Part shown: positions 26,187-34,556 of the stretch, in pieces
How the letters are laid out: the number at the start of each line of letters is the position of its first letter
Numbering within the stretch: position 1 is the stretch's first letter
NCBI RefSeq assembly: GCF_007830515.1
Contig: NZ_VLKT01000035.1
Span: 1 to 64,000, forward strand
Reading direction: 5' to 3'
From: Mesorhizobium tianshanense
GTDB taxonomy: Bacteria; Pseudomonadota; Alphaproteobacteria; Rhizobiales; Rhizobiaceae
DNA length: 64,000 bases
Program-made: the position numbers and the translations under genes
The notes under the pieces: model-generated
Databases searched by the model: none
Told to the model about the DNA's origin: nothing
The model's input: the letters and a program-made list of their open reading frames with translations, nothing else

Positions 26187-26351
26187 ATGTCGATCGATCA
26201 GCATATCGAGGAATTGCGCGCCGAGCTGCGGAACGCCGTCTATCGCGACGAGCGCCGCGAGATCCAGGCGGAGCTGGAACTGGCCCTCGCCGAGCGCGAG
26301 GTGATGCTTGCGGAAGCCTGTGGCGAGATTTGCGCCGAACCTCCCTTCTAG
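26187..26351 (+). CDS. Small conserved helical plasmid protein (54 aa)
   Basis: ATG at 26187 with AAGGAGA 6 nt upstream, stop at 26349-26351. The 54 residues (MSIDQHIEELRAELRNAVYR at the start, AEPPF at the end) form one long amphipathic, Glu/Arg-rich helix. I have the impression of having seen such small proteins ending in EPPF on related plasmids, but cannot name a family. It shares the orientation and structured-leader layout of the neighbouring DUF736 and ardC genes. Function unknown. Confidence 0.65.
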   Translation: MSIDQHIEELRAELRNAVYRDERREIQAELELALAEREVMLAEACGEICAEPPF

Positions 26352-26437
26352 GGAGGCGTCTCTTCAGTGCCGCATCGGCTGCATGCGGTGCTTTTCGGTC
26401 TGCCGGATGCGGCCGAACATGATCGGTCCCTCGCTGC

Positions 26438-26716
26438 TTAGCTGTTGAGCGCATCCTTGATCGCCTTGGCCGGCGTGAAGGTCAGCTTCTTCGACGCGGA
26501 GATCTTGATCGTCGCTCCCGTCGAGGGATTGCGCCCCTCGCGCGCAGGCGTCTCTTTTACCTTAAACTTGCCAAAGCCGGGCACGCTGGTTTCAGCGCCG
26601 CTCTGGGCGGCGTCGGCAATCTGCTTGAATACGCTCTCGACGATCGTCTTGGCCTGAGCCTTGGTCAGGCTCTGCTCGGATGCGATCTTGTCGGCAATTT
26701 CGTTGGTCGTTGTCAT
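26438..26716 (-). CDS. HU family DNA-binding protein
   Basis: A 92-residue histone-like protein: MTTTNEIADKIASEQSLTKA helical part, then the beta-arm region VPGFGKFKVKETPAREGRNP with the signature GRNPxTG, then FTPAKAIKDALNS. AGAAGG lies 7 nt upstream of the start at 26716; the in-frame ATG at 26749 is less likely. HU bends DNA and could organise the plasmid or assist the relaxosome, since it lies 4 kb from oriT in the direction of traG. Being plasmid-borne it may supplement the host HU. Confidence 0.92.
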   Translation of the reverse strand: MTTTNEIADKIASEQSLTKAQAKTIVESVFKQIADAAQSGAETSVPGFGKFKVKETPAREGRNPSTGATIKISASKKLTFTPAKAIKDALNS

Positions 26717-26876
26717 TAAAAATACCTTCTGTTGGAAAGCCCCAATCACCTATGACAACGAAACCCTGCCTCGGAAAGGGGTTGGCTGCTCTGACATCTG
26801 CGTGAATCCACTGAAAACCCCTGGAATTCGCGGATTCCAGCACTGTATCGCCTCCAACGGGCCTTCCTGCGCCGGC

Positions 26877-27119
26877 TCATTCCCTGTAGCCGCGTCGCCG
26901 CTTTGTCCGTTGCAGCCTCGCCATGGCGATCGTCGCCTCTTCAGCCTGGTCGAAGGTTTCCATCATAGACTGGCCGTTCGTGCCGATCCGCCCCCAGTTG
27001 CGCATGACCGATGCGCCGCCGAATAATGTCGGCTGGATCGCGAGCGAGTAGAACCGGCGCATGTTCTGCGATGGATCGATGCGGTGAAGATGAACCGGGC
27101 CTGCTTCCTCATTCGACAT
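26877..27119 (-). CDS. WGR domain-containing protein
   Basis: An 80-residue protein that is essentially one WGR domain. Recognisable parts are HLHRIDPSQNMRRFYSLAIQ, then SVMRNWGRIGTNGQSM with the name-giving Trp-Gly-Arg, then ETFDQAEEATIAM. In PARPs and some bacterial proteins WGR binds nucleic acid ends. It lies between the HU and thermonuclease genes, all on the minus strand upstream of traG in map terms, forming a nucleic-acid-handling group. An earlier in-frame start at 27155 is possible. Confidence 0.88.
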   Translation of the reverse strand: MSNEEAGPVHLHRIDPSQNMRRFYSLAIQPTLFGGASVMRNWGRIGTNGQSMMETFDQAEEATIAMARLQRTKRRRGYRE

Positions 27120-27203
27120 GGCCGGATTTTCGCTTCCTTCGGAAGCGGCGTCCAACGACTTTCATGAATCGGTCTGTCACCATTGATTCAACGTCTTGAT
27201 GGA

Positions 27204-27791
27204 TCAGCCGCACCAGCTTCGGCGCTTACCGTTCCAACGGCGGGCCAAACCTTCATCGATCATCGTGTCGCCGATCGAGCGGCCATCGCGTGTCACCGTG
27301 CGCAGCTTGCGTCCATGCTGGTCTTCGTCCCTCCAGCCTGCCACCAGCGAGAAAGGGCCTGCGTTCAGTAGCTCCCGCAGCCGGCGCTTGGCGGCTTCGC
27401 CTTTGAGCCGTTCCGCCTCGCAGCGCGGCGGGCTCAGTTCCGGCGTGTCGATGTCGGCGATACGGATCCTCTCGCCCGAAAGCCAGAACGTGTCGCCGTC
27501 GACGACGCAGGTCACGCGGCGGCCTTCCGTGCAATAGGGGAATGTCGCGCGCAGCGTATCCGTCCGTGGTGCGGTCACAGCCAGCATCAGCCGATCGGCG
27601 AACTGATATTGATCGGCGGCATATAGACCCGGCGCGATCAGGGCGACGATCGCCCACGCCCAGGTCCTGCCGGATCGGTTCCGATGGTTGCGGCGGCGGC
27701 GGAACGAACCGCCGATAGGCGCGGGAGAATTCTTCCCATGTGCCGGATTTCTCTTCTTCGGGCTGTTCCCGAAACGAACGATGTTATTCAA
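27204..27791 (-). CDS. Thermonuclease (SNase-like) family protein, membrane-anchored or secreted
   Basis: A 195-residue protein. The basic N-terminus and a hydrophobic segment (WAWAIVALIAPGLYAA, about 44-60) indicate a signal anchor. The SNase-like OB fold follows (about 85-185). The active-site region VVDGDTFWLSGERIRIADID carries the metal-binding Asp residues and catalytic Arg, and the second part has GRSIGDTMIDEGLARRW. Plasmid-borne SNase homologues (ParB of RP4 type) are common next to transfer genes. A periplasmic nuclease could act at the transfer channel, but the role is not established. Confidence 0.88.
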   Translation of the reverse strand: MNNIVRFGNSPKKRNPAHGKNSPAPIGGSFRRRRNHRNRSGRTWAWAIVALIAPGLYAADQYQFADRLMLAVTAPRTDTLRATFPYCTEGRRVTCVVDGDTFWLSGERIRIADIDTPELSPPRCEAERLKGEAAKRRLRELLNAGPFSLVAGWRDEDQHGRKLRTVTRDGRSIGDTMIDEGLARRWNGKRRSWCG

Positions 27792-28048
27792 ACGGTCGTG
27801 TTCCTCCCTATGGGATGAGCGTGGTTATAGGCAGGTCAGGGTTATGATCTGCTTTCACGCAGCGCGAAGGATTTTGCTTCCGAAAGCCAAGTGTTGGGCG
27901 AGCCGCCTATGGGCGGACGGCTCTACTCGCGCCGAAAAAGCGGCGCTCACCGAACCCATTAAAACGGTTTCGGCGCATTCGCGTGACGATCCTCTCGCAG
28001 CAGGCATTACGGTCCAGGACGAGGGAAGCCCGATCGGCGTTGGGCAAA

Positions 28049-29980
28049 TCAGCCACCGTCACCGCCTTCGCTCCGATGGAACCGGTTGGTTCCGACGCAG
28101 GCCTTCATGTCGTCGCGGCGAAACCAGATCGCGCGCCCGCAACGCAGCGGAGGATTGCCCGCGGTGAACACGATCTGCTCGTCGGCGCGCATGCGCATGA
28201 CCTCGTGCGGCAGGATCAGCGGACGACGCGTGAGCTGCTTCGACCGGGACCGCGACGAACCCTTCATTCCGGAGGAGCGGCTTGTCTGGTCGACCTCGAC
28301 CGTCGTGTCGCCGCAACGCTTCGAAAGATACTCCGCCGTCTCCGGATCGTTGATCGCAGCGAACGAAATCCAGGATGCGGACTCGAACCATTTCGAGCTG
28401 GCGTCGCGGCCGCCATATGCCTCTCGCATCTGGCCGATCGACTGGAAGATCAGCGTCAGGCTGATGCCGTATTTCCGCCCGGCGTCGCGGGCGGTTTCGA
28501 GGATCCGCAGGTAGCCGAGACGGGCCACCTCATCGAGCAGGAACAGGGTCTTAGCCGCGACCTCGCCATTGCGGTTATAGATCGCATTCAGAAAAGAGCC
28601 GATCACCACCCGCGCCAGCCCCGGATGGGCTTCCAGCACCTTCAGGTCGAGCGCGATGAAGATATCCGTGCCGCCCCCCGCGAGCTCGTCCGTCGAGAAG
28701 CTGTCGCCCGAGACGAGGGCGGCATAGTTCGGGTAGGAAAGCCAGTGCGTCTCCTTCACCGCATTGGCATAGACGCCGGAAAAGGTCTCCGGCGTCATGT
28801 TGACGAAAACCGCGACGTTCTCGCGCACGAAGGCGGATTCCGATTGTTCGTAAATCCGCGTCAGCCGCTCGCGCAGCTTCGGCTCAGGCTCGGAGAGGTT
28901 GGCGCGGACACGGCGCAGCGTTTGGTCCTTCTCTTCCGTATGCCCCGACAGGCAGACGTCGGCGATCAGAGCGGTCAGGAGCTGCATGGCCGAGGCGCGG
29001 AAAAAGTCGTCGCGCGCCGATGCAGCCCGCGCATTGTCGGTCATGATCCATGTCGCGACCGCGACGATGTCTTCTTCCCGCGTTGCCCCGAAGCGGCCGA
29101 TCCAGTCGAGCGCGTTGAAGCCAGTGGCGGGGCTGGCCGGATCGAGCACGATCACCTTGCGGCCGGCTCTGCGCCGGTGATCGACGACCATCGGCGCGAC
29201 CTCGCTCGACGGATCGAGCACGATGAGACCGCCGCCCCATTTGAGCGCGGTCGGGATCGTCACCGACGTCGTCTTGAAACCGCCGGATCCGGCGAAGACG
29301 ATGCCGTGCGACGAGCCGAACGAGCCGTCGAAGCAAAGCAGCGGAGCTTTGCCGCCCCCACCCCATGTCTCCCGCGCGTCGGCCCGGAACGACACAGCCA
29401 TCACGCTGTCGCGGTCGACACGATAGCGCTCGCCGATGACGATGCCGCCAGCATCCGGAAACATCGTTGCGGCCTCGGTCATGCCCATCCAGTCCGCCTC
29501 CCCATGGACCGCGCGCCTGCCATGGATACGACGCGGAGCAGGCTTCGCGAAGGCGGCATTGCCCTTCACGGCAACGCGCAGCGCTAACACGCCGGCGAGG
29601 AACGCGGCGAAGGCGCCGAGCGTCGTCGCCGGGTCCGCATATGCGAAGACGAACTGGCCTGCTGGGACATTGCTGGCAATTTCCGTAAGGCGGACTGTCT
29701 CGCGCAGCACGGCGATCAGGATCGTCCCCACGCTGCCCGCAACCACGCCCCATCCCGCCGCCTTGATGTTGGCGGCGCCGTTGGCCGCGAACAGAAAGAT
29801 GACGCCGAGGACGGCGGCCGTCACATAAGGCAAAGCGAGGCCGGTGCGCCCCAGCATCAGCTTTGCCTGGGCAGTCTTGCCGAAGGCTGCGAGCCAGTGC
29901 TCGATGCCAGGCATGATGATGGTCACCCCGACCATCATCGTCGCCGGGATCAGGGCGAGGGCGATCCTATTCGCCGTCAC
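28049..29980 (-). CDS. traG: Type IV coupling protein TraG (Ti-type)
   Basis: A 643-residue inner-membrane ATPase of the VirD4/TraG family linking the relaxosome to the mating channel. N-terminal membrane segments lie at about 10-35, 45-75 and 80-150. The ATPase domain has Walker A GSGGFKTTS (about 230) and Walker B TLFLLDEVARLG (about 480). The start is placed at the GTG at 29980 (VTANRIALALIPAT), preferred to the TTG at 30001 because it has AGAGG upstream. It overlaps traD by 14 bp, so traC-traD-traG are translationally coupled. The operon diverges from traA and is expected to be driven from the tra box at 30557. Confidence 0.93.
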   Translation of the reverse strand: MTANRIALALIPATMMVGVTIIMPGIEHWLAAFGKTAQAKLMLGRTGLALPYVTAAVLGVIFLFAANGAANIKAAGWGVVAGSVGTILIAVLRETVRLTEIASNVPAGQFVFAYADPATTLGAFAAFLAGVLALRVAVKGNAAFAKPAPRRIHGRRAVHGEADWMGMTEAATMFPDAGGIVIGERYRVDRDSVMAVSFRADARETWGGGGKAPLLCFDGSFGSSHGIVFAGSGGFKTTSVTIPTALKWGGGLIVLDPSSEVAPMVVDHRRRAGRKVIVLDPASPATGFNALDWIGRFGATREEDIVAVATWIMTDNARAASARDDFFRASAMQLLTALIADVCLSGHTEEKDQTLRRVRANLSEPEPKLRERLTRIYEQSESAFVRENVAVFVNMTPETFSGVYANAVKETHWLSYPNYAALVSGDSFSTDELAGGGTDIFIALDLKVLEAHPGLARVVIGSFLNAIYNRNGEVAAKTLFLLDEVARLGYLRILETARDAGRKYGISLTLIFQSIGQMREAYGGRDASSKWFESASWISFAAINDPETAEYLSKRCGDTTVEVDQTSRSSGMKGSSRSRSKQLTRRPLILPHEVMRMRADEQIVFTAGNPPLRCGRAIWFRRDDMKACVGTNRFHRSEGGDGG

Positions 29981-30263
29981 GGCCGAAAGCCTCTGCGCCA
30001 ATTGCGGTCAGGCGCGCCCGCTCCGCATCGTCGCCCTTAATGCGCTGGCTTGCGTCGATCAGCAGGCCGAGCAGCAGCGCTCGCTTCTCGTAACGCAGGC
30101 CAGCTTTCGCAATCAGGCCGCCGAGCTCGATCTTCTCGCGCGTGTCCTTCTTTCGGGCATCGCTCGCTTGGCTCCGGCGCATCCTCTCAAGCCTCGCTAC
30201 CGCTGCCCGCAGCCGCGCCAGTTGCGACCTTCGCGGTCGTTTCGCCGTCGGTCCTGCCGTCAC
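29967..30263 (-). CDS. traD: Conjugal transfer protein TraD (Ti-type)
   Basis: A 98-residue basic protein starting at a GTG. The conserved part is DTREKIELGGLIAKAGLRYE followed by LLGLLIDASQRIKGD, the Ti-type TraD signature (a small relaxosome accessory protein, not the F-type TraD). It overlaps traC by 77 bp and traG by 14 bp. An internal ATG start giving about 71 residues, the usual Ti length, is possible. It is thought to help TraA at oriT. Confidence 0.88.
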   Translation of the reverse strand: MTAGPTAKRPRRSQLARLRAAVARLERMRRSQASDARKKDTREKIELGGLIAKAGLRYEKRALLLGLLIDASQRIKGDDAERARLTAIGAEAFGRDGE

Positions 30264-30483
30264 CGGCGTTCCTTTTTCCGGTCGCCTGTCCCTTGCCTTT
30301 GCGAAAGCGCCCGGCGATTTCCTCGAACGCCCCCTGAAGCGTCGCCTCCTCGATCTCGATTTCTCCCAGCCCGGCTTTCAGCGCGATCCGGCCGATGCGC
30401 TCGGCCTCGCGCGTCTCGGCTTGCTTGAGCTGGTCCTGCAGGCGGGCGATTTCTTCACGTATCTTCGATGACGGCTTCTTCAT
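30187..30483 (-). CDS. traC: Conjugal transfer protein TraC (Ti-type)
   Basis: A 98-residue protein starting MKKPSSKIREEIARLQDQLK with an N-terminal coiled coil, then AERIGRIALKAGLGEIEIEE, typical of Ti-plasmid TraC. The Ala/Gly-rich C-terminus is unstructured. First gene of traCDG, about 75 bp from the tra box and 145 bp from oriT. TraC is a small auxiliary relaxosome factor. Confidence 0.88.
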   Translation of the reverse strand: MKKPSSKIREEIARLQDQLKQAETREAERIGRIALKAGLGEIEIEEATLQGAFEEIAGRFRKGKGQATGKRNAGDGRTDGETTAKVATGAAAGSGSEA

Positions 30484-30556
30484 TCCGGTCGCGTCTCCCT
30501 AAAATCTTGTGGCGTTTGTTTCGCCGCAAGACTTCCTCAAACGCACGTCCTGGGGA

Positions 30557-30574
30557 ACGTGCAGATTTGCACGT
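30557..30574. promoter_or_regulatory. tra box (TraR binding site) between traC and traA
   Basis: ACGTGCAGATTTGCACGT is an almost perfect 18-bp palindrome, differing from the Ti consensus ATGTGCAGATCTGCACAT at few positions. It lies in the divergent intergenic region, so it can serve both traCDG and traAFBH. Confidence 0.9.
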
Positions 30575-30625
30575 CGGCAAGGCCGACACTTTGGAGGATC
30601 ATCCCGCCGTTCCGAAGGAGCGGAT

Positions 30626-30665
30626 CCAAGGGCGCAATTATACGTCGCTGATGCGACGCGTTGCG
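30626..30665. other. oriT: oriT (nic region), Ti/RSF1010 type
   Basis: CCAAGGGCGCAATTATACGT followed by the inverted repeat CGTCGC (30643-30648) / GCGACG (30653-30658) matches the nic region of Ti plasmids. On the minus strand it reads TATAATTGCG-CCC, resembling the RSF1010 family cleavage site TAAxTGCG^CCC. By that rule TraA cuts the minus strand between about 30633 and 30632, and the transferred strand leaves toward lower coordinates. The strand assignment is inference from homology. Confidence 0.85.
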
Positions 30666-30729
30666 TAGAGGCCTGACACGGCCCGCCGCTCCCGACGAAC
30701 GAGGTTCGCATTCGGGAGCTTTTGTCGCC

Positions 30730-33700
30730 GTGGCCATCGCCCACTTTTCCGTCAGCATCGTCAGCCGCGGCGACGGCCGCAGCGCGGTGCTGTCAGCCGC
30801 CTACCGGCACTGCGCGAAGATGGACTACGAACGCGAGGCCAGGACGATCGACTATTCGCGTAAGCAGGGGCTGGTCCATGAGGAGTTCCTGCTGCCGGCC
30901 GATGCGCCGCCATGGGCGCGCAAGCTGATCGCGGACCGGTCCGTCACTGGTGCGGCGGAGGCCTTCTGGAACAAGGTGGAGGCCTTCGAGATGCGTGTCG
31001 ACGCGCAGCTCGCAAAGGACCTCACCATTGCCCTGCCGCTGGAGCTCTCAGTCGAACAGAACATCGCGCTCATCCGCGACTTCGTGGAAAGGCACATCCT
31101 GTCGAAGGGTATGGTTGCCGACTGGGTTTATCACGACAACCCGGGCAATCCGCACATCCACCTGATGACGACGCTGCGGCCGCTCACCGAAGACGGTTTT
31201 GGCGCCAAGAAGGTCGCGGTCATCGGCGACGATGGGCAGCCGCTGCGAAACAAGACCGGCAAGATCGTTTACGGGCTGTGGGCTGGCGACACCCAGGACT
31301 TCAACGCCTTCCGGGATGCCTGGTTCGAACGGCAGAATCATCATCTGGCGCTGAACGGCGTCAACCTTCGCATCGATGGCCGGTCCTATAAGAAGCAAGG
31401 CATCGAACTGGTGCCGACGATCCATGTCGGCGTTTGCGCCACGGCGATCCAGCGCAAAGCAACGGCCGAAGGATGGAAGCCGTCGCTTGAGCGGCTCGAT
31501 CTGCAGGACGAGCGGAAGGCTGAGAACCTGCGCCGCATTCAGGCCCGTCCGGAGATTGTGCTCGATCTCGTTACCCGCGAAAAGAGCGTCTTCGATGTAC
31601 GCGACGCGGCCAAGGTCCTGCACCGCTATGTCGACGATCCCGGTATCTTCCATCAGCTCCTGACGCGCATCATCCAGAGCCCAGACGTGCTTCGCCTGCA
31701 GCGCGACATGATCGCGTTCGCAACCGGAGAGAGGGTGCCGGCGCGCTACACGACGCGGGAGCTGATCCGGCTCGAAGCCGAGATGGCGCGGCGGTCGGTC
31801 TGGCTTTCCGCACGCGAGACGCACGGCGTTCCGGAGAGGGTGCTGGAGGCGACGTTCGCGCGCCATACGCGGCTGTCCGACGAGCAGCGAACCGCCATCG
31901 AGCATGTGGCGGGTTCCGCCCGCATTGCCGCTGTCGTCGGCCGAGCCGGCGCCGGCAAGACCACCATGATGAAGGCGGCCCGCGAAGCATGGGAACTTGC
32001 CGGATACCGCGTCGTCGGCGCGGCACTTGCCGGAAAGGCGGCAGAGGGGCTGGAGAAGGAAGCGGGGATTGCCAGCCGCACGCTGGCGTCGTGGGAGCTG
32101 CGCTGGAAACAGGGCCGGAACACGCTCGATGCCAAGACGGTGTTCGTTATGGACGAAGCAGGCATGGTCGCCTCAAAGCAGATGGCCGGCTTCGTCGAGG
32201 CCGTGGTCAGCGCTGGCGCCAAGCTCGTGCTCGTCGGCGATCCCGAGCAACTCCAGCCGATCGAGGCGGGCGCCGCCTTTCGCGCCATCGTTGACCGCAT
32301 CGGCTATGCCGAGCTCGAGACCATCTATCGCCAGCGCGAGGACTGGATGCGCAAGGCCTCGCTCGATCTGGCGCGCGGCCATGTCGACCAGGCGCTTGCC
32401 GCATATCGCTCTGAGGGCAGGGTGCTCGGTTCGGAACTGAAGGCTGAGGCTGTCGAGAGCCTGATCGCCGACTGGAACCGCGACTACGATCCGGCGAAGA
32501 CCACGCTGATCCTCGCCCATCTGCGCCGCGACGTGCGCATGCTCAACGAGCTGGCGCGCGAGAAGCTGGTTGAACGCGGTATCCTCGGTGAAGGTCATGG
32601 CTTCAGGACGGTCGACGGCATCCGCCATTTCGACGCCGGCGACCAGGTCGTCTTCCTGAGAAACGAGGGCTCGCTCGGCGTCAAGAACGGCATGATCGGG
32701 CGCGTCGTCGAAGCCGCGCCGAACCGTATCACGGTCATGGTCGGGGAGGGCGATCAGCGCCGCCAGGTGACGGTCGAGCAGCGCTTCTACAACAATTTCG
32801 ACCACGGCTATGCCACCACGATTCACAAAGCCCAAGGCGCCACCGTCGATCGGGTGAAGGTGCTCGCTTCGCTCTCGCTCGACCGGCATCTGACCTATGT
32901 CGCGATGACCCGTCATCGGGAGGATCTGAAGCTCTATTACGGTCGCCGTTCCTTCGCCTTCAATGGCGGACTGACGAAGATCCTGTCACGTCGAAACGCC
33001 AAGGAAACCACGCTCGATTACGACCACGGCACGCTCTACCGGCAGGCGCTGGCCTTCGCCGAAAACCGCGGCCTGCACATCGTCCAGGTCGCCCGAACGA
33101 TGTTGCGCGACAGGCTCGACTGGACGCTGCGTCAAAGGCAAAGACTGGCCGGTCTGGCGGTTCGCCTTCGCACGGCCGGCGAGCGCCTCGGCCTGCTGCA
33201 AACCCCCACATTGCGAACGAGAAAGGAGGCCCGCCCGATGGTTGCCGGCGTGAAGCTGTTCCCGATACCCTTAAGCGACGCTGTCGAGCAGAGGATCGCA
33301 GACGATCCCGCCCTCAAGAAGCAGTGGGAGGAGGTCTCGACGCGATTCCGCTACGTCTTCGCCGATCCCGAGACTGCCTTCCGGACGATGAACTTCGACG
33401 CAGTCCTTGCCGACAGACAAGCGGCATCGCAGACGCTTCAGAAACTCACTATCAATCCGGTATCGATCGGCTCGCTCAACGGCAAGACCGGTCTTCTCGC
33501 CAGCAAAGCCGACCGCGAAGCCCGCCGCGTCGCCGACGTCAACGTGCCGGCGCTGAAGCACGACATCGAGCGCTTTCTTCAGATGCGTGAGAGCGCCCTG
33601 CAGCGGATCGAGGGCGAGGAGAAGACGCTGCGGCAGCGGGTATCAATCGACATTCCGGCGCTGTCGCCTGCCGCGCGTGGCATGCTGGAACGGGTGCGTG

Positions 33701-34032
33701 ACGCGATCGACCGCAACGATCTTCCCGCAGCACTGGGCTACGCGCTCAGCAATCGCGAGACCAAACTCGAGGTGGACGGATTCAACAAGGCGGTGGCGGA
33801 ACGGTTCGGCGAACGCACGCTGCTGACCAACGCCGCGCGCAATCCCGCAGGCCAGCTTTTCGACGAGCTCGCCGAAGGGCTTCAGCCCCAGGAAAAGGAA
33901 TGGCTGAAAGAAGCGTGGCCGGTGATGCGCACCGCACAGCAGCTCGAAGCCCACGAGCGCACGGCCGCAACGCTGAAGCAGGCAGAGGACTTAGCCCTCT
34001 CGCAGCGCCAGAGCCCGGTGATGAAGCAATGA
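30730..34032 (+). CDS. traA: Ti-type conjugative relaxase TraA (MOBQ relaxase-helicase)
   Basis: A 1,100-residue protein starting at GTG 30730 (VAIAHFSVSIVSRGDGRSAV). The N-terminal MobA/MobL relaxase domain (about 1-230) has the catalytic Tyr region SAAYRHCAKM and metal-binding HIHLM in NPHIHLMTTLRPL (about 142). The RecD/TraI-type superfamily 1 helicase (about 385-740) has Walker A GRAGAGKTT (about 404), Walker B VFVMDEAGMV, GDPEQLQPI and YATTIHKAQGATVD. The C-terminal region is helical and basic. It nicks oriT, stays attached to the 5' end and unwinds the strand. It is first gene of traAFBH, and its stop overlaps the traF start. Confidence 0.95.
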   Translation: MAIAHFSVSIVSRGDGRSAVLSAAYRHCAKMDYEREARTIDYSRKQGLVHEEFLLPADAPPWARKLIADRSVTGAAEAFWNKVEAFEMRVDAQLAKDLTIALPLELSVEQNIALIRDFVERHILSKGMVADWVYHDNPGNPHIHLMTTLRPLTEDGFGAKKVAVIGDDGQPLRNKTGKIVYGLWAGDTQDFNAFRDAWFERQNHHLALNGVNLRIDGRSYKKQGIELVPTIHVGVCATAIQRKATAEGWKPSLERLDLQDERKAENLRRIQARPEIVLDLVTREKSVFDVRDAAKVLHRYVDDPGIFHQLLTRIIQSPDVLRLQRDMIAFATGERVPARYTTRELIRLEAEMARRSVWLSARETHGVPERVLEATFARHTRLSDEQRTAIEHVAGSARIAAVVGRAGAGKTTMMKAAREAWELAGYRVVGAALAGKAAEGLEKEAGIASRTLASWELRWKQGRNTLDAKTVFVMDEAGMVASKQMAGFVEAVVSAGAKLVLVGDPEQLQPIEAGAAFRAIVDRIGYAELETIYRQREDWMRKASLDLARGHVDQALAAYRSEGRVLGSELKAEAVESLIADWNRDYDPAKTTLILAHLRRDVRMLNELAREKLVERGILGEGHGFRTVDGIRHFDAGDQVVFLRNEGSLGVKNGMIGRVVEAAPNRITVMVGEGDQRRQVTVEQRFYNNFDHGYATTIHKAQGATVDRVKVLASLSLDRHLTYVAMTRHREDLKLYYGRRSFAFNGGLTKILSRRNAKETTLDYDHGTLYRQALAFAENRGLHIVQVARTMLRDRLDWTLRQRQRLAGLAVRLRTAGERLGLLQTPTLRTRKEARPMVAGVKLFPIPLSDAVEQRIADDPALKKQWEEVSTRFRYVFADPETAFRTMNFDAVLADRQAASQTLQKLTINPVSIGSLNGKTGLLASKADREARRVADVNVPALKHDIERFLQMRESALQRIEGEEKTLRQRVSIDIPALSPAARGMLERVRDAIDRNDLPAALGYALSNRETKLEVDGFNKAVAERFGERTLLTNAARNPAGQLFDELAEGLQPQEKEWLKEAWPVMRTAQQLEAHERTAATLKQAEDLALSQRQSPVMKQ

Positions 34033-34556
34033 CGGGGCGCAGCATCACGGTGTTACTCGGAGCGATTTTCGTCATCGGTGCTCTGGCGGCGATCGGTATT
34101 GCCGGCGGCTTTCGGCTGAACCTCACGCCAAGCGAGCCGCTCGGGATCTGGCGCATCGAGACGCGTCATCGAGCCGCCACTGTCGGGGACGTAGTGTTCA
34201 TCTGCCCTCCGCCCGGGCCGCAGTTCGAGAAAGCACGGCAGCGCGGGTATCTCCGGCGCGGGTTGTGCGCCGGCGGCTTCGCACCTCTCATCAAGACTGT
34301 CGCGGCGCTCCCCGGCCAGCGCGTCGACATCGACAAAGATGTCGAGATCGACGGCAAGCGGCTTGGCTCGTCCCGCGTCCGCAAGACGGACGGGGAGGGC
34401 CGGGCGATCGACCCGTATCCCGGAGGCAGCGTGCCGCCGGGTCAATTGTTTCTCCACTCATCTTTTGCGAGCTCCTATGACTCCCGATATTTTGGGCCGG
34501 TACCGGACAGCGGCCTTCTCGGCCTCGCCCGGCCCGTCTTCACTTTCGATCCGTAA
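34029..34556 (+). CDS. traF: TraF, S26-type signal peptidase for pilin maturation
   Basis: A 175-residue protein with an N-terminal membrane segment (ITVLLGAIFVIGALAAIGIA). The S26 catalytic Ser lies in NLTPSEPLGIW (about 40) and the Lys in PLIKTVAALPGQRVDID (about 88); the C-terminal box is HSSFASSYDSRYFGPV. In Ti and RP4 systems TraF processes and cyclises the TrbC pilin, encoded here at 49781. ATGA overlap with traA; traB starts inside its 3' end, so the three genes are tightly coupled. Confidence 0.92.
   Translation: MTGRSITVLLGAIFVIGALAAIGIAGGFRLNLTPSEPLGIWRIETRHRAATVGDVVFICPPPGPQFEKARQRGYLRRGLCAGGFAPLIKTVAALPGQRVDIDKDVEIDGKRLGSSRVRKTDGEGRAIDPYPGGSVPPGQLFLHSSFASSYDSRYFGPVPDSGLLGLARPVFTFDP

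Noticed and set aside
28000..29587. Plus-strand frame of 534 codons opposite traG
   Set aside because: It mirrors traG codon structure, has no recognisable motif, and traG motifs on the minus strand are unambiguous.
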